Positions 27,319 to 36,262 of a stretch of DNA of 64,000 nt are shown here, piece by piece. This DNA is from Pumilibacter intestinalis (GTDB lineage Bacteria > Bacillota > Clostridia > Christensenellales > Pumilibacteraceae). Within the stretch, counting starts at the first letter, position 1. Every line of letters begins with the position of its first letter. Both the position numbers and the translations under genes were made by a program. The stretch lies in assembly GCF_943193005.1 (NCBI RefSeq), contig NZ_CALPCH010000001.1, positions 62,001 through 126,000 on the forward strand, in the 5' to 3' direction. The notes under the pieces were generated by a model. That model ran no database searches. It was not told the DNA's origin and was given only the letters and a program-made list of their open reading frames with translations.

Positions 27319-28209
27319 TCACAGTGCTTTTCTTATATCTTTGCCCGTAAGATAGGCGGTGAAAGAAAGCGACTTATCGAAAAGGCGGCTGTATATGCGT
27401 TCGCCGTAACGGGAAAGGATATTGTCGGGGAAGAGATTGGTTGTAATCAAAGTGAGTTTGCCGCGGGTGTTGCGCTCGTTTACAAGTTGGTAAAGGTATT
27501 CGAGAGTTACGTTTTTGAGTATGCTCTCCGTGCCGAGGTCGTCTATTACGAGCAGTGCGCAGTCGAGCATAGTATCGAGATAAGCCGATTTGTTTTCGTC
27601 GAAAGTGGTGTGATATTTCAAAAACCTGTCGTTTGCCGCAAACGCCGTAACAGCCATTACGCTCATGCCGCGCTCGAGCATTTTTTGCGCCGCGCAACCC
27701 GCAAGATAGGTTTTGCCGTTGCCCGTGCCGCCGCCTATTATAACGCACCGTTTTTTGTTGGCGGGGTAAGTAGAGCAAATTTTTTCGATTTTATCGAACA
27801 GAGTTTTGTATTCCGCGGCTTTTTCGCCGTATACCGAAAAATCCACGTTTGCGAATGTGTGCATAGGTATGCCTATCTCGCCCGCGCCGCTCTTAACCGC
27901 GAGCGCGACGGCGCAGTCGCAGTATTTGCCGCCCGTCTTGCCCGTGTCTTTGCAGTGCGGACAGCGCGGGGCGGGGGGAAACAGTCCGAGTTTTGCGCGT
28001 ATCCGCTTGTTTTCGGCGGTGATTTCTTTGAGCCGCGTCTTATCCGTGCTTTTTCCGAGCGTGATATCGAGAGTGAGCGAGCGCAGTTCCTTTTCATTTC
28101 GGGCAAATTCCGCGTTGGAGGAGAGCAGGTCGAGTTCGGCTTGCTCGTATGCGCATATGCGCCGTTTATAGTCGGCAACTATTTGCCGCACCGCTTCGGG
28201 ATAAGTCAT
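27319..28209 (-). CDS. DnaI/DnaC-like helicase-loader ATPase
   Basis: 296 residues from ATG at 28209 with AAAGGAG upstream. An N-terminal coiled region is followed by a cysteine cluster CPHCKDTGKTGGKYCDC (about 95-111), then an AAA+ domain with Walker A GGGTGNGKTYLAG, Walker B LLVIDDLGTE and sensor TLITTNL. This arrangement matches DnaI/DnaC loaders that place the replicative helicase on DNA. The gene lies 10 bp after the DnaD-like gene, as primosome genes often do in Bacillota. A DnaB helicase is encoded at 40923. An IstB-type transposition role is less likely since no transposase is near. Confidence 0.88.
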   Translation of the reverse strand: MTYPEAVRQIVADYKRRICAYEQAELDLLSSNAEFARNEKELRSLTLDITLGKSTDKTRLKEITAENKRIRAKLGLFPPAPRCPHCKDTGKTGGKYCDCAVALAVKSGAGEIGIPMHTFANVDFSVYGEKAAEYKTLFDKIEKICSTYPANKKRCVIIGGGTGNGKTYLAGCAAQKMLERGMSVMAVTAFAANDRFLKYHTTFDENKSAYLDTMLDCALLVIDDLGTESILKNVTLEYLYQLVNERNTRGKLTLITTNLFPDNILSRYGERIYSRLFDKSLSFTAYLTGKDIRKAL

Positions 28210-28219
28210 GGCTTCTCCT

Positions 28220-29638
28220 TTATAATTCTTCGTTGAGTTTCGCAAAGGCGGCGTTTATTTCGTCGGCGGAAAAATTGGTTACTATCCTGTGTTCCGCGGC
28301 GGGCTTTACTATCGCCGAGCTTCCCTCTTTTTTTGCCGCCTCAACCGTGCTCACGCCCTTTTCGTGCCATGCGGCGAGTACGGAGTTCAGATAGGATAGG
28401 GGGCTGTCCGCCTTTTTGCTTTGGCTCGCGGCGTATAGTATAACCTCTTTGGGCATGTTCCAGCCGTAAGTCCAGGTGCGGAAATAGTCGCGGTCGCGCG
28501 AGGTTACCGCGCGGCTCACTCCCGCCGCCTCGAAAATTTCCTTTATTTCGTCGTCGCTCCTTGCAGCGTCGAGCACGAATTCGGCTATGCTTTCGCCCGT
28601 TACAACGCCCTTTTTGTAGAACTTTTTGAGAGTGTCGTTCATTGCCTCGAGTGTGCGCAACCCGTGCTTAAAGCAGTAATCGGCTACGTTTTCCAGCGTT
28701 TGCGCGTCAAAGCCCATATCCAGCCACTTGAGAGTGTAGGTTTCTATCACGTAGTCGAGTTGTTCGTAGTACACGCCTATAATGCGGTTTACGTTTTTGG
28801 TGAGTTCGTAAAGCTCGTCGCGCTTTTTCTCGTAGTTGTTTATTTCCGCGGCGGTGAATAAGTGCAGTTCGTAATATTTGGTAAGTTTGGAGTCAAGCCT
28901 GCCCATGCCGCCTTTTTTAATCTGCTTGGCTACCTGTATCACCGTTGCCGAGTCGAACCCCAAACTTTTGGTCCACTTTATGTATAGCCTGCGGTCTTCG
29001 TGGTCTATGTTCTTTTTGCCCACCGCTTTCACCACGGCGCGAAGCTCGTCGGTATAAAGTTCGAGCTCGCTTATTTTTTCGTTTACGCGGTCGAAAGTCA
29101 CGTATCCTTCGGCGGCGAAATTACGCGCAACCGCGGCTATGTATGCGTAGTTTATATCCTCGCCCTTAAGCTGTTTGCAATACCCGATTATGGTGAGCAT
29201 GGCTTCGATTTCAATATTGAAAGTTTCCATAACGGAGTAATATTCGTTGTATTCGGCGGGGAGTATGTTGCGCGACGGAAAGAGCGCGTGCAACTGGTCG
29301 TTGAAAGCGCGGTATTTCTCCTTGCTGAACTTGCGTATCTGCCGCGAGCGGGGCACTACGGGCAGATATTCCACCGCGCCCGAGTCGGCGGCTATGTGCA
29401 CAAGTCCCTGTTCTTGCCAGTACAAAAACGCTTCGGAAACGGTCTTTTCGTCGCAAAACAGCCGTGCCGCAACCGTTTCGAACGCTCTGTCGGGCGAGGA
29501 GAGTGCGCAAAACAAACCGGTAAGATAAATCTTAACGTAATTTTCGGGCGCGGACGGCATGTATTCCGTAATAAACGCGCCGTCTACGGTGAGTTTTTGT
29601 TTGTTCGCCAAACTTTCGCTGATACGTATTGAGCCCAT
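28220..29638 (-). CDS. DnaD/DnaB-type primosome protein with several DnaD domains
   Basis: 472 residues from ATG at 29638, which has GAGAGGAAGG before it. The N-terminal about 115 residues look like a winged helix (NYVKIYLTGLFCALSSPDRAFETVAARLFCDEKTVSEAFLYWQEQGLVHI), followed by repeated all-helical DnaD-like units: MLTIIGYCKQLKGEDINYAYI..., LKWLDMGFDAQTLENVADYCFKHG and the last, TWTYGWNMPKEVILYAAS...YLNSVLAAWHEKGV. Such proteins remodel DNA and recruit the helicase loader at initiation. The downstream neighbour is that loader. Confidence 0.85.
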   Translation of the reverse strand: MGSIRISESLANKQKLTVDGAFITEYMPSAPENYVKIYLTGLFCALSSPDRAFETVAARLFCDEKTVSEAFLYWQEQGLVHIAADSGAVEYLPVVPRSRQIRKFSKEKYRAFNDQLHALFPSRNILPAEYNEYYSVMETFNIEIEAMLTIIGYCKQLKGEDINYAYIAAVARNFAAEGYVTFDRVNEKISELELYTDELRAVVKAVGKKNIDHEDRRLYIKWTKSLGFDSATVIQVAKQIKKGGMGRLDSKLTKYYELHLFTAAEINNYEKKRDELYELTKNVNRIIGVYYEQLDYVIETYTLKWLDMGFDAQTLENVADYCFKHGLRTLEAMNDTLKKFYKKGVVTGESIAEFVLDAARSDDEIKEIFEAAGVSRAVTSRDRDYFRTWTYGWNMPKEVILYAASQSKKADSPLSYLNSVLAAWHEKGVSTVEAAKKEGSSAIVKPAAEHRIVTNFSADEINAAFAKLNEEL

Positions 29639-29686
29639 TGCCTTCCTCTCTTTATAAAAAGCATTGCAATTTTCGACGGTATATAC

Positions 29687-29692
29687 TATAAT
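29687..29692 (+). promoter_or_regulatory. -10 box of sbcDC, overlapping the divergent primosome promoter
   Basis: Plus strand: TTGCAA (29664-29669), 17-bp spacer, TATAAT (29687-29692). Minus strand: TTGAAA (29711-29716), 17-bp spacer, TATTAT (29688-29693). The two -10 boxes occupy the same bases, so the promoters should exclude each other. Confidence 0.6.
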
Positions 29693-29745
29693 AACACTAT
29701 ACGCGGAATTTTTCAACCTAAAAACGTGCGGCAGAGGAAAATAAT

Positions 29746-30882
29746 TTGAAAATAATACATACCTCCGATTGGCATCTCGGAAAAAAAACGGAAGGCAAGA
29801 GCAGACTCGAAGAACAAAGACTCGCGCTCGACGAACTGTGCGAACTCGCGAAAAGCGCGAAAGCCGACGCGGTTATTGCGGCGGGCGATATCTTCGACAC
29901 CGTAAACCCCTCGGCGGAAGCCGAAGAACTTTTCTATTCGTACTGCCTTAAACTCAGCAGAACGTGTCCCGTAATAGCGGTTGCCGGCAACCACGACAAC
30001 CCCGAGCGATTGAACGCGCCCCGCGGCATTGCGGGCGAGTGCGGCGTTTTACTGTGCGGCGGCATGGACGATTCGCGGGCGAAAGAGCCGTTTTGCGGCG
30101 GCGAGGGGTTCGTGACTTTGCGCAAAGGGACGGAGCGGGTGAATTTCGCGTTGCTTCCGTATCCGTCGAGCGCGAGAATGTCCGCGCTCGGATACGTTCC
30201 CGACCCCGAAAAATCTTACGCCGAAAACGTGCGCGAGTGGCTCGCTGTTTGCGCCCGCGGCTTTACCGCCTCGGACTGCAACATAACGGTGAGTCATCTC
30301 TTTATGGAAAAGAGCGAGAGGGCGAGCGACGAAGCCGAGCTAGGCACGGCCGCGCTTTTGCCGCTCGGCGTTTTGCCGGATGCGCACTACACCGCGCTCG
30401 GGCACGTGCACAAGCCGCAGTGCGTGAGTAAGTCGCGTAGCGTTTACTACAGCGGCAGTTTACTGCGCTACTCGTTCGACGACACGAGCGAAAAGTTTTT
30501 CAACGTGCTGAATACCTCGGCGGCGGGCGTGAAACTCGAAAAAGTTCGTATCGAGTCGGGCAAGAAACTCGTTACCGTGCAGGCGGAAAGTTTCGACGAA
30601 GCAATGCGTGCTCTCAAAGAAAACGCCGACGCCTACGTGCGAATTTTGTATAACAGTCCGCAACCTCTTAGCGCGGGGCGATACGCCGAAATGCGAGCGG
30701 AGCAAAGTTTCGCTGCGTTTAGGAGCGTTTACGTTTCGCCCGAAATAAAACGCGCCGCACGGCGACTGCGTTCCGACGGCGAGTATTTTTCCGATTATTA
30801 CAAGCTCGGGCACGACGGAGAGGAGCCGCCGCGCGAACTGCTCGAAATGTTCGAAAAGGCAATGAGGGGGGAAGAATTATGA
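29746..30882 (+). CDS. sbcD: Nuclease SbcCD subunit D (Mre11-type)
   Basis: 378 residues, TTG start after AGAGGAAA. All phosphoesterase motifs are present: TSDWHLGK, AGDIFDTVNPS, GNHDNPERL, SHLFM and GHVHKPQ, giving the two-metal site that cuts hairpins and protein-blocked DNA ends. It works in a complex with SbcC, whose gene overlaps its stop by 4 bp (ATGA). A run of eight A lies near the 5' end (29781-29788). Confidence 0.95.
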   Translation: MKIIHTSDWHLGKKTEGKSRLEEQRLALDELCELAKSAKADAVIAAGDIFDTVNPSAEAEELFYSYCLKLSRTCPVIAVAGNHDNPERLNAPRGIAGECGVLLCGGMDDSRAKEPFCGGEGFVTLRKGTERVNFALLPYPSSARMSALGYVPDPEKSYAENVREWLAVCARGFTASDCNITVSHLFMEKSERASDEAELGTAALLPLGVLPDAHYTALGHVHKPQCVSKSRSVYYSGSLLRYSFDDTSEKFFNVLNTSAAGVKLEKVRIESGKKLVTVQAESFDEAMRALKENADAYVRILYNSPQPLSAGRYAEMRAEQSFAAFRSVYVSPEIKRAARRLRSDGEYFSDYYKLGHDGEEPPRELLEMFEKAMRGEEL

Positions 30883-33545
30883 AACCGCTCAAACTCGTTA
30901 TAGAGGGCATAAACAGTTTCGTGCAAGCACGTGAAATAGATTTCGAGCGGTTGGGCGCGCACGGCATATTTTGCGTGTGCGGTCCTACCGGCAGCGGCAA
31001 GACCACCATACTCGACGGCATTATACTCGCGCTGTACGGCGAAAACAAAAACCGCGGCAATCTTGCCGACTACATAAACACCAAGTGCGACAAGGGCAAG
31101 ATAACTTTGGAGTTCGAACTCGAGGGCGAGCGTTACTCGGCATACAGAGAACTGCGCCGCAAGACGGGCACTGCGGCGGCAAGGCTGACTAAAATCAAAA
31201 CGGGCGAGATAGTTGCCGACAGGTCGGACACGGTGAACGCGTGCGTAAAGGAAATGCTCAAACTCGACAAAGACGAGTTCACCAAAGTCGTGGTGCTCGA
31301 GCAGGGCAAGTTCGCGCGTTTTATGCAAATGACGGGCAAGGACAGGAGCAAGACCGTAGCCAAGCTGTTTTCGCTCGAGCGGTTCGAAAAGCTGAAAGAA
31401 ACTTTGGCTACGGCAAAGAACAAATACGATAAACTCGCCGACGCGGCGGAAGCCGCGCTCAAGCAGTACGAGGACGCAACCGAAGAAAAGTTTGCCGATA
31501 AGCAAAGGGAGATAAAGCGGCTTAAAAAGGAAACGGAGCAAAAGCAAAATGGCGTGGAGCTTGCCGAAAACGAGCTTAAAACCATGGAGCAGTTAAAGGC
31601 GGCGGCGGATAAGCGAGCCAAAGCGGAGTTTGCAGTGGCGCAAGCCCGAGCCGAGCTCGAGAAGATAGCGGAACAAAAGCGCGAACTTTGCGCCGAGCGC
31701 GAAAGTTTGGATACGCTTAAGCGCGAACTTGCCGAGCTTAAGGTTGCGGCTGACTCTGCGCAGGGCATGATTGCCAAAATAGCGGAGTGCGTAGCCGACG
31801 AAGAAGCGAAGAAGAAAAAGGAACAAGAGCGCGGCGAGCTTTTGAAAGCGTATAAAGATACGGACGGAAAGATAAAGGAGATAACGGAGCGAACAAAGTC
31901 GCAAAACGAAACAAAAGATAAAAATTCGTCGAAAGCGGCGAGTATTATGCGTGACGTATCACTGCTCGGCTACTCCGGAAAAGAGGTTAGCGAAGCGGCG
32001 TTTTCCGCCATTGCCGCAACCGCTCTGGCGGATTACAAAACCTTGAAAGATGCGGAGAGCAAGCGAGCGCAGGCGCAAAAAGAGCTTGAAAAATTCACTC
32101 TCCTTGCGGAGAAATACATAAAAGGTGAAAACGAGTCCAAGCAAAAAACGGAGAGTTTGAAAGCGGAAGCGGAGCGAGCGAAGAACGAGTACGAAACGGC
32201 GCGAATAAATTTCCAAGCCGAGTCGGTGCGGGCTTCGTTGCACGATGGCGATATTTGCCCCGTGTGCGGCGGAGAGTATCGCGGAGCGCGTAATACCGAT
32301 AACGGCAACGCCGCCGAACTCGCCGCACTCAAAGAGAAAAGCGAGAGTGCGGCAAAGCGGTACGAAAAGGCGGCGAACGAATACAAAGATATTTTGCGCG
32401 AACAGCAAATTAACGGCGAGAACAGGGCGAGAGCCGAAAAGGATTGCGCCGAGCAGGGCGAGATACTGAGCGGCAAGAGTTCGGAAAACGCATGCCGAGC
32501 CGCGGAACTTGCCAAAGAGGGCGCGGAGTCGGCAAAAGCCGCGGCGGACGCGGAACGGGCTATTTCCGATTACGCCGCGCCGCTCGCTACGGCGAGGGCT
32601 AAACTCGAAAAGATTGAAGCGGACGGCAAGCGACTGCGAGCCGAAATAGACGGGCTGAACGAAAAGATAGCGGAGCGGCTCGGCGGGGCGAATATAGCCG
32701 CCGCCCAAGCCTCGGCGAATAAAGCCATACAAGACCACAAAGCCGCGCAGGAAAAGTCGGACAAGCTCACGGAAGAGCTTAACAAAAAGAGCGAGGATAT
32801 AACCGGCCGAGAGTTCTCCGCCAAAGCCGTAGAGGAGGAGAACAAAAAAACTCTCGCCCAGCTTCCCGCCTCCGATTTTAACGCGGAGCTGTACGGCGAA
32901 AAGCTCTCCGCTCTAAGCGAGTTGAAAGAAAGCGTTGCCGTTTTGCAAAAGGACGCGGGCGGCATGGAAGCGGAAGCGAAATCGCTCCGCGAGCGTTTGA
33001 ACAAAAAGAAAGAGCTTGCGGCGGAAAAGCGCGAAATATCCAAAACGCTCGAGCGCGTGCTCGAACTCAACGCCTGCGTGAAAGGCGACAACAAACTGCT
33101 CTCGTTCGTAGCCGAAGAATACGTGCAGTCGTTTACGGCGGCGGCGAGCGAAACGCTTTCGCGGCTTACGGGCGGCAAGTACACGCTAATATACGAGGGC
33201 GGCGAATTTTGGGTGGAAGACTTTTTCGCCGACAACGCGCGGCGCAAGGTAAAAACGCTTTCGGGCGGCGAAACTTTCCTTGCGAGCGTTAGCATAGCCA
33301 TGGCGATATCGCGCGAGATTGCCGCCGACCGACGGTACGAGTTTTTCTTTTTGGACGAGGGCTTCGGCACGCTCGACGAACGCGCAATAGAAACGGTGAC
33401 GGAAGCTCTCGTGTCGCTTAGCCGCGACACTACCGTGGGCATAATTACCCACAGGGCGGAACTCGCGGAAAGGATAGGGGCGCGGCTCTCCGTAATACCC
33501 GCCACCGAAGACGAGGGCAGCAGAGTGGAATTTACGGGCGTGTAA
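30879..33545 (+). CDS. sbcC: Nuclease SbcCD subunit C (Rad50-type ATPase)
   Basis: 888 residues. Walker A GPTGSGKTTIL is at about 38; two long coiled-coil arms (about 180-440 and 480-700) flank the zinc hook CPVCGG; the ABC signature LSGGETFLASVSIAMA and Walker B FFLDEGFGTLDE are at the C-terminus. It uses ATP to open DNA ends for SbcD. The length is somewhat below that of the E. coli protein, owing to shorter arms. Translationally coupled to sbcD. Confidence 0.95.
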   Translation: MKPLKLVIEGINSFVQAREIDFERLGAHGIFCVCGPTGSGKTTILDGIILALYGENKNRGNLADYINTKCDKGKITLEFELEGERYSAYRELRRKTGTAAARLTKIKTGEIVADRSDTVNACVKEMLKLDKDEFTKVVVLEQGKFARFMQMTGKDRSKTVAKLFSLERFEKLKETLATAKNKYDKLADAAEAALKQYEDATEEKFADKQREIKRLKKETEQKQNGVELAENELKTMEQLKAAADKRAKAEFAVAQARAELEKIAEQKRELCAERESLDTLKRELAELKVAADSAQGMIAKIAECVADEEAKKKKEQERGELLKAYKDTDGKIKEITERTKSQNETKDKNSSKAASIMRDVSLLGYSGKEVSEAAFSAIAATALADYKTLKDAESKRAQAQKELEKFTLLAEKYIKGENESKQKTESLKAEAERAKNEYETARINFQAESVRASLHDGDICPVCGGEYRGARNTDNGNAAELAALKEKSESAAKRYEKAANEYKDILREQQINGENRARAEKDCAEQGEILSGKSSENACRAAELAKEGAESAKAAADAERAISDYAAPLATARAKLEKIEADGKRLRAEIDGLNEKIAERLGGANIAAAQASANKAIQDHKAAQEKSDKLTEELNKKSEDITGREFSAKAVEEENKKTLAQLPASDFNAELYGEKLSALSELKESVAVLQKDAGGMEAEAKSLRERLNKKKELAAEKREISKTLERVLELNACVKGDNKLLSFVAEEYVQSFTAAASETLSRLTGGKYTLIYEGGEFWVEDFFADNARRKVKTLSGGETFLASVSIAMAISREIAADRRYEFFFLDEGFGTLDERAIETVTEALVSLSRDTTVGIITHRAELAERIGARLSVIPATEDEGSRVEFTGV

Positions 33546-33566
33546 GCGGGTAAAGCGGTCATTTAC

Positions 33567-33596
33567 TTTACTTTTTGTATTATGCTGTGATATAAT
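33567..33596 (+). promoter_or_regulatory. Promoter of the 33630 membrane protein / UPF0237 operon
   Basis: TTTACT (33567-33572), 18-bp spacer, TATAAT (33591-33596), then a GGAG ribosome site before 33630. Confidence 0.6.
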
Positions 33597-33629
33597 ATTT
33601 CAGTATGCTCGGCATGCAACGGAGATAAT

Positions 33630-34172
33630 ATGACTTACGTATTCGACGAAAAAGAAAAGGCGGCGGCAAGGCGGGAAAAGAGCGTTTTGTTTTGGACGTG
33701 GTTTGCCGTGCTCGTTGCCGCGCTCGTGATTATAGCCGTGCTCGTCACCGTGGCGGTGTATCAGGTTGAGGTGAACCGCAACCGCGACTACACGGTGCTC
33801 TTGGGCGTGATATGCGGCTTTATCGCGGTAACGTACGGGTGCTACACGCTGTTTTTCTTCGCCATAAAGTTCAGGCTTACGCGCAAGTTCGTGCGCATGC
33901 TCAAAGATATGGACCGCGGACTCAAGGACTCGTTTGACGCAAAGTTCGTATGCTATGAAGACAATCTTTCCATGAAAGACGGCGTGTATTTCTACACCAT
34001 GGTGCTCAAAACCAAACCTTTGCGGCGCGACGATATAGACGAACGCAAACTGCTCGTGGAACACACCGTGCCCAAAATCGAGCTTACGGAGGGCACGCGG
34101 CTAAAGCTAATCAGCCACGCCAACATTTTAGTTGCATACGAAATAATAGAAAACGGAGATATAACACAATGA
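33630..34172 (+). CDS. Small membrane protein of unknown function
   Basis: 180 residues. A charged N-terminus (FDEKEKAAARREK) is followed by two membrane helices (about 22-47 and 58-85), then a cytoplasmic domain of about 90 residues with RDDIDERKLLVEHTVPKIELTEGTRLKLISHANILVAYEI. I do not recognise the family. Its stop overlaps the UPF0237 start (ATGA), so the two are co-translated. Confidence 0.75.
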   Translation: MTYVFDEKEKAAARREKSVLFWTWFAVLVAALVIIAVLVTVAVYQVEVNRNRDYTVLLGVICGFIAVTYGCYTLFFFAIKFRLTRKFVRMLKDMDRGLKDSFDAKFVCYEDNLSMKDGVYFYTMVLKTKPLRRDDIDERKLLVEHTVPKIELTEGTRLKLISHANILVAYEIIENGDITQ

Positions 34173-34432
34173 AAGCGGTTGTAACCGTAGTAGGAAAAGA
34201 CAAATCGGGCATAATTGCCAAAGTTACGTCGTTTTTGGCGGACGCGGGCGTTAACGTGGAAGATATAAGCCAAACCGTGTTGCAAGATTATTTCGCAATG
34301 ATAATGCTTGCCGAAACGGGCAAAGCCAACATATCCGACTTAAGAAAGAGCATGCTCGAACTCGGCAAAAAGATAGGCGTGGAAATATCGGTACAGCATG
34401 AGGATATATTTTCCGCCATGCACAGAATATAG
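34169..34432 (+). CDS. ACT-domain protein, UPF0237 family
   Basis: 87 residues, one ACT domain: KAVVTVVGKDKSGIIAKVTSFLADAGVNVEDISQTVLQDYFAMIMLAE, which matches the UPF0237 family closely. ACT domains bind small ligands, often amino acids. The family is usually found next to UPF0210 (DUF711), and that gene is indeed the next one, although here a 430-bp repeat-filled gap separates them. Confidence 0.92.
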   Translation: MKAVVTVVGKDKSGIIAKVTSFLADAGVNVEDISQTVLQDYFAMIMLAETGKANISDLRKSMLELGKKIGVEISVQHEDIFSAMHRI

Positions 34433-34862
34433 TACGGCAGGCGTATAGCGGCACATCTACGCACTACGTGCTTGTGCCCACGTGGTCACGTACCAAAAAG
34501 TACGCTCCCGTGCGGGCACTGCGCCTGTTGTGCGTATCTGCACCGCTCTCCGCCCGCCGTTCGGCGGTATCCGCGCGTGCGTTGCCCCTGTTGTTGCAAT
34601 CCGCAACCCTTCTCTGCCGCCTTTACGGGCTACCGTGTCATTGCGAGGGCACGCAGTGCCCGTGGCAATCCCCTGCATGGAACAAGTACAGTAACTATTA
34701 TTTTTCTCTCGGCTGAGATTGCCGCGGGTGCAAGCACCCTCGCAATGACGTTATACCGCAGGACACCCGTGTCATTGCGAGGGCACGCAGTGCCCGTGGC
34801 AATCCCCTGCATGGAACAAGTAAATCTGCCTAACTATCTTGACTTATATGGAGTTAAACTCA
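34433..34862. repeat. Repeat-filled gap between UPF0237 and UPF0210 (cluster B)
   Basis: A 113-bp complete inverted-repeat element occupies 34637-34749, and a left half with core lies at 34771-34822. At 34440-34474 there is a different repeat around GCACATCTACGCACTACGTG that also occurs at 42492-42526. The stretch between (34475-34636) is GC-rich with short hairpins; short open frames there resemble translated repeat, not genes. Confidence 0.8.
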
Positions 34863-36224
34863 ATGATAAATTTCAATAAAAACGAAATACTCGAAACGGT
34901 GCGAATGATATCCGACCAAAATCTGGACGTGCGCACCATAACGATGGCGTTGTCGCTTTTCGATTGCGTGGGGCGCACAGCCGACGAAACCGCGGAGCTT
35001 GTGTATAAAAAGATTATTTCACGCGCGGGCAAGCTCGTTAAAACGGGCGACGAAATAGCCGAAAAGTACGGCGTGCCCATTGTGAACAAGCGCGTTTCGG
35101 TAACGCCCGTGAGTCTTATAGGCGCAAAGTGCGGCGGCTACGCAAAGATTGCCGCGGCACTCGACAAGGCGGCGGAAGAAATAGGAATAGACTTTATAGG
35201 CGGATACACCGCGCTCGTGCAAAAGGGCATTACGAGTTACGAACGCGACTTTTTAGAAAGCATACCCGAGGCGATAGCCGCCACCAAAAAAGTATGTTCG
35301 TCGGTAAACGTGGGCGGAACGCGAAGCGGCATAAACCTCGACGCGGTGCGGCTCATGGGCGAAAAGATTAAAGAACTTTCGCTTCTCACCGCAGACAGCG
35401 GCGGACTCGGTTGCGCCAAACTCGTAGTTTTTTGCAACGCCGTGGAAGACAATCCGTTTATGGCCGGCGCGTTTACGGGCGCGGGCGAGGGCGACGCGGT
35501 GATAAACGTGGGCGTGTCCGGGCCGGGCGTTGTGTACAGCGCACTCAAAAGGCTGGGCAAAGAAGCCGATATTGCGGAGGTTGCCGAGGAGATAAAGCGC
35601 ACTGCGTTCAAGATAACGCGCGTGGGTCAGCTCGTGGCAAACGAGGCGGCGGAGCGACTGGGCGCGAGCTTCGGCATTGTGGATTTGAGCCTTGCGCCCA
35701 CTCCCAAAGTGGGGGACAGCGTTGCGCAGATACTCGAAGAAATGGGACTGGAGAGCGTTGGCGCGGCGGGCACTACGGCGTGCCTCGCCATACTCAACGA
35801 CGCGGTGAAAAAGGGCGGCGTTATGGCGTCGAGCAGCGTTGGCGGATTGTCGGGCGCGTTTATACCCGTATCCGAAGACGCGGGCATGATTAAAGCGGTG
35901 CGCCGCGGTGCGCTCACCCTCGAAAAGTTGGAAGCCATGACTTGCGTGTGCAGCGTGGGGCTCGATATGATAGCCGTTCCGGGCGACACCTCGGCGGCAA
36001 CGATAAGCGCGATAATAGCCGACGAGTGCGCGATAGGCATGATAAACAACAAGACCACCGCGGTGCGCATAATTCCCGCGCCGGGCAAAAAGGTGGGCGA
36101 CGAGGTGGAATTCGGCGGGCTTTTGGGCACTGCGCCGGTAATGCCCGTAAATCCTTACGCGGCGGACGCGTTCATTAAGCGCGGCGGAAGAGTGCCCGCG
36201 CCCATACATTCTTTGAAAAATTAA
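34863..36224 (+). CDS. UPF0210 (DUF711) family protein
   Basis: 453 residues from ATG at 34863, with GGAG at 34850-34853 at good distance; this start gives the usual family length. Family motifs include [60 protein letters not shown] and [21 protein letters not shown]. The function of the family is not established. It is commonly adjacent to UPF0237, as here. Immediately after the stop is an unusual C8A9 run (36225-36241). Confidence 0.93.
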   Translation: MINFNKNEILETVRMISDQNLDVRTITMALSLFDCVGRTADETAELVYKKIISRAGKLVKTGDEIAEKYGVPIVNKRVSVTPVSLIGAKCGGYAKIAAALDKAAEEIGIDFIGGYTALVQKGITSYERDFLESIPEAIAATKKVCSSVNVGGTRSGINLDAVRLMGEKIKELSLLTADSGGLGCAKLVVFCNAVEDNPFMAGAFTGAGEGDAVINVGVSGPGVVYSALKRLGKEADIAEVAEEIKRTAFKITRVGQLVANEAAERLGASFGIVDLSLAPTPKVGDSVAQILEEMGLESVGAAGTTACLAILNDAVKKGGVMASSSVGGLSGAFIPVSEDAGMIKAVRRGALTLEKLEAMTCVCSVGLDMIAVPGDTSAATISAIIADECAIGMINNKTTAVRIIPAPGKKVGDEVEFGGLLGTAPVMPVNPYAADAFIKRGGRVPAPIHSLKN

Positions 36225-36241
36225 CCCCCCCCAAAAAAAAA
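36225..36241. repeat. C8A9 homopolymer run after UPF0210
   Basis: Eight C directly followed by nine A, one base after the UPF0210 stop codon and 22 bp before pepF. No stem-loop is evident. It could be slippage-prone or an assembly artefact. Confidence 0.6.
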
Positions 36242-36262
36242 TCCAACCGAGAGGTAATAAAT

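Noticed and set aside
27319-28209. IstB-type insertion sequence ATPase
   Set aside because: The cysteine cluster, length and neighbour with DnaD domains fit a helicase loader; no transposase or terminal repeats.
29781-29788. A8 tract in sbcD as a phase-variation switch
   Set aside because: A runs of this length are common in lysine codons of this genome, and a shifted frame does not give an immediate stop.
34457-34879. Several short open frames in the UPF0237-UPF0210 gap with peptides such as MQGIATGTACPRNDT
   Set aside because: They are translations of the GTCATTGCGAG repeat, occur on both strands and have no ribosome site; such peptides are common false genes.
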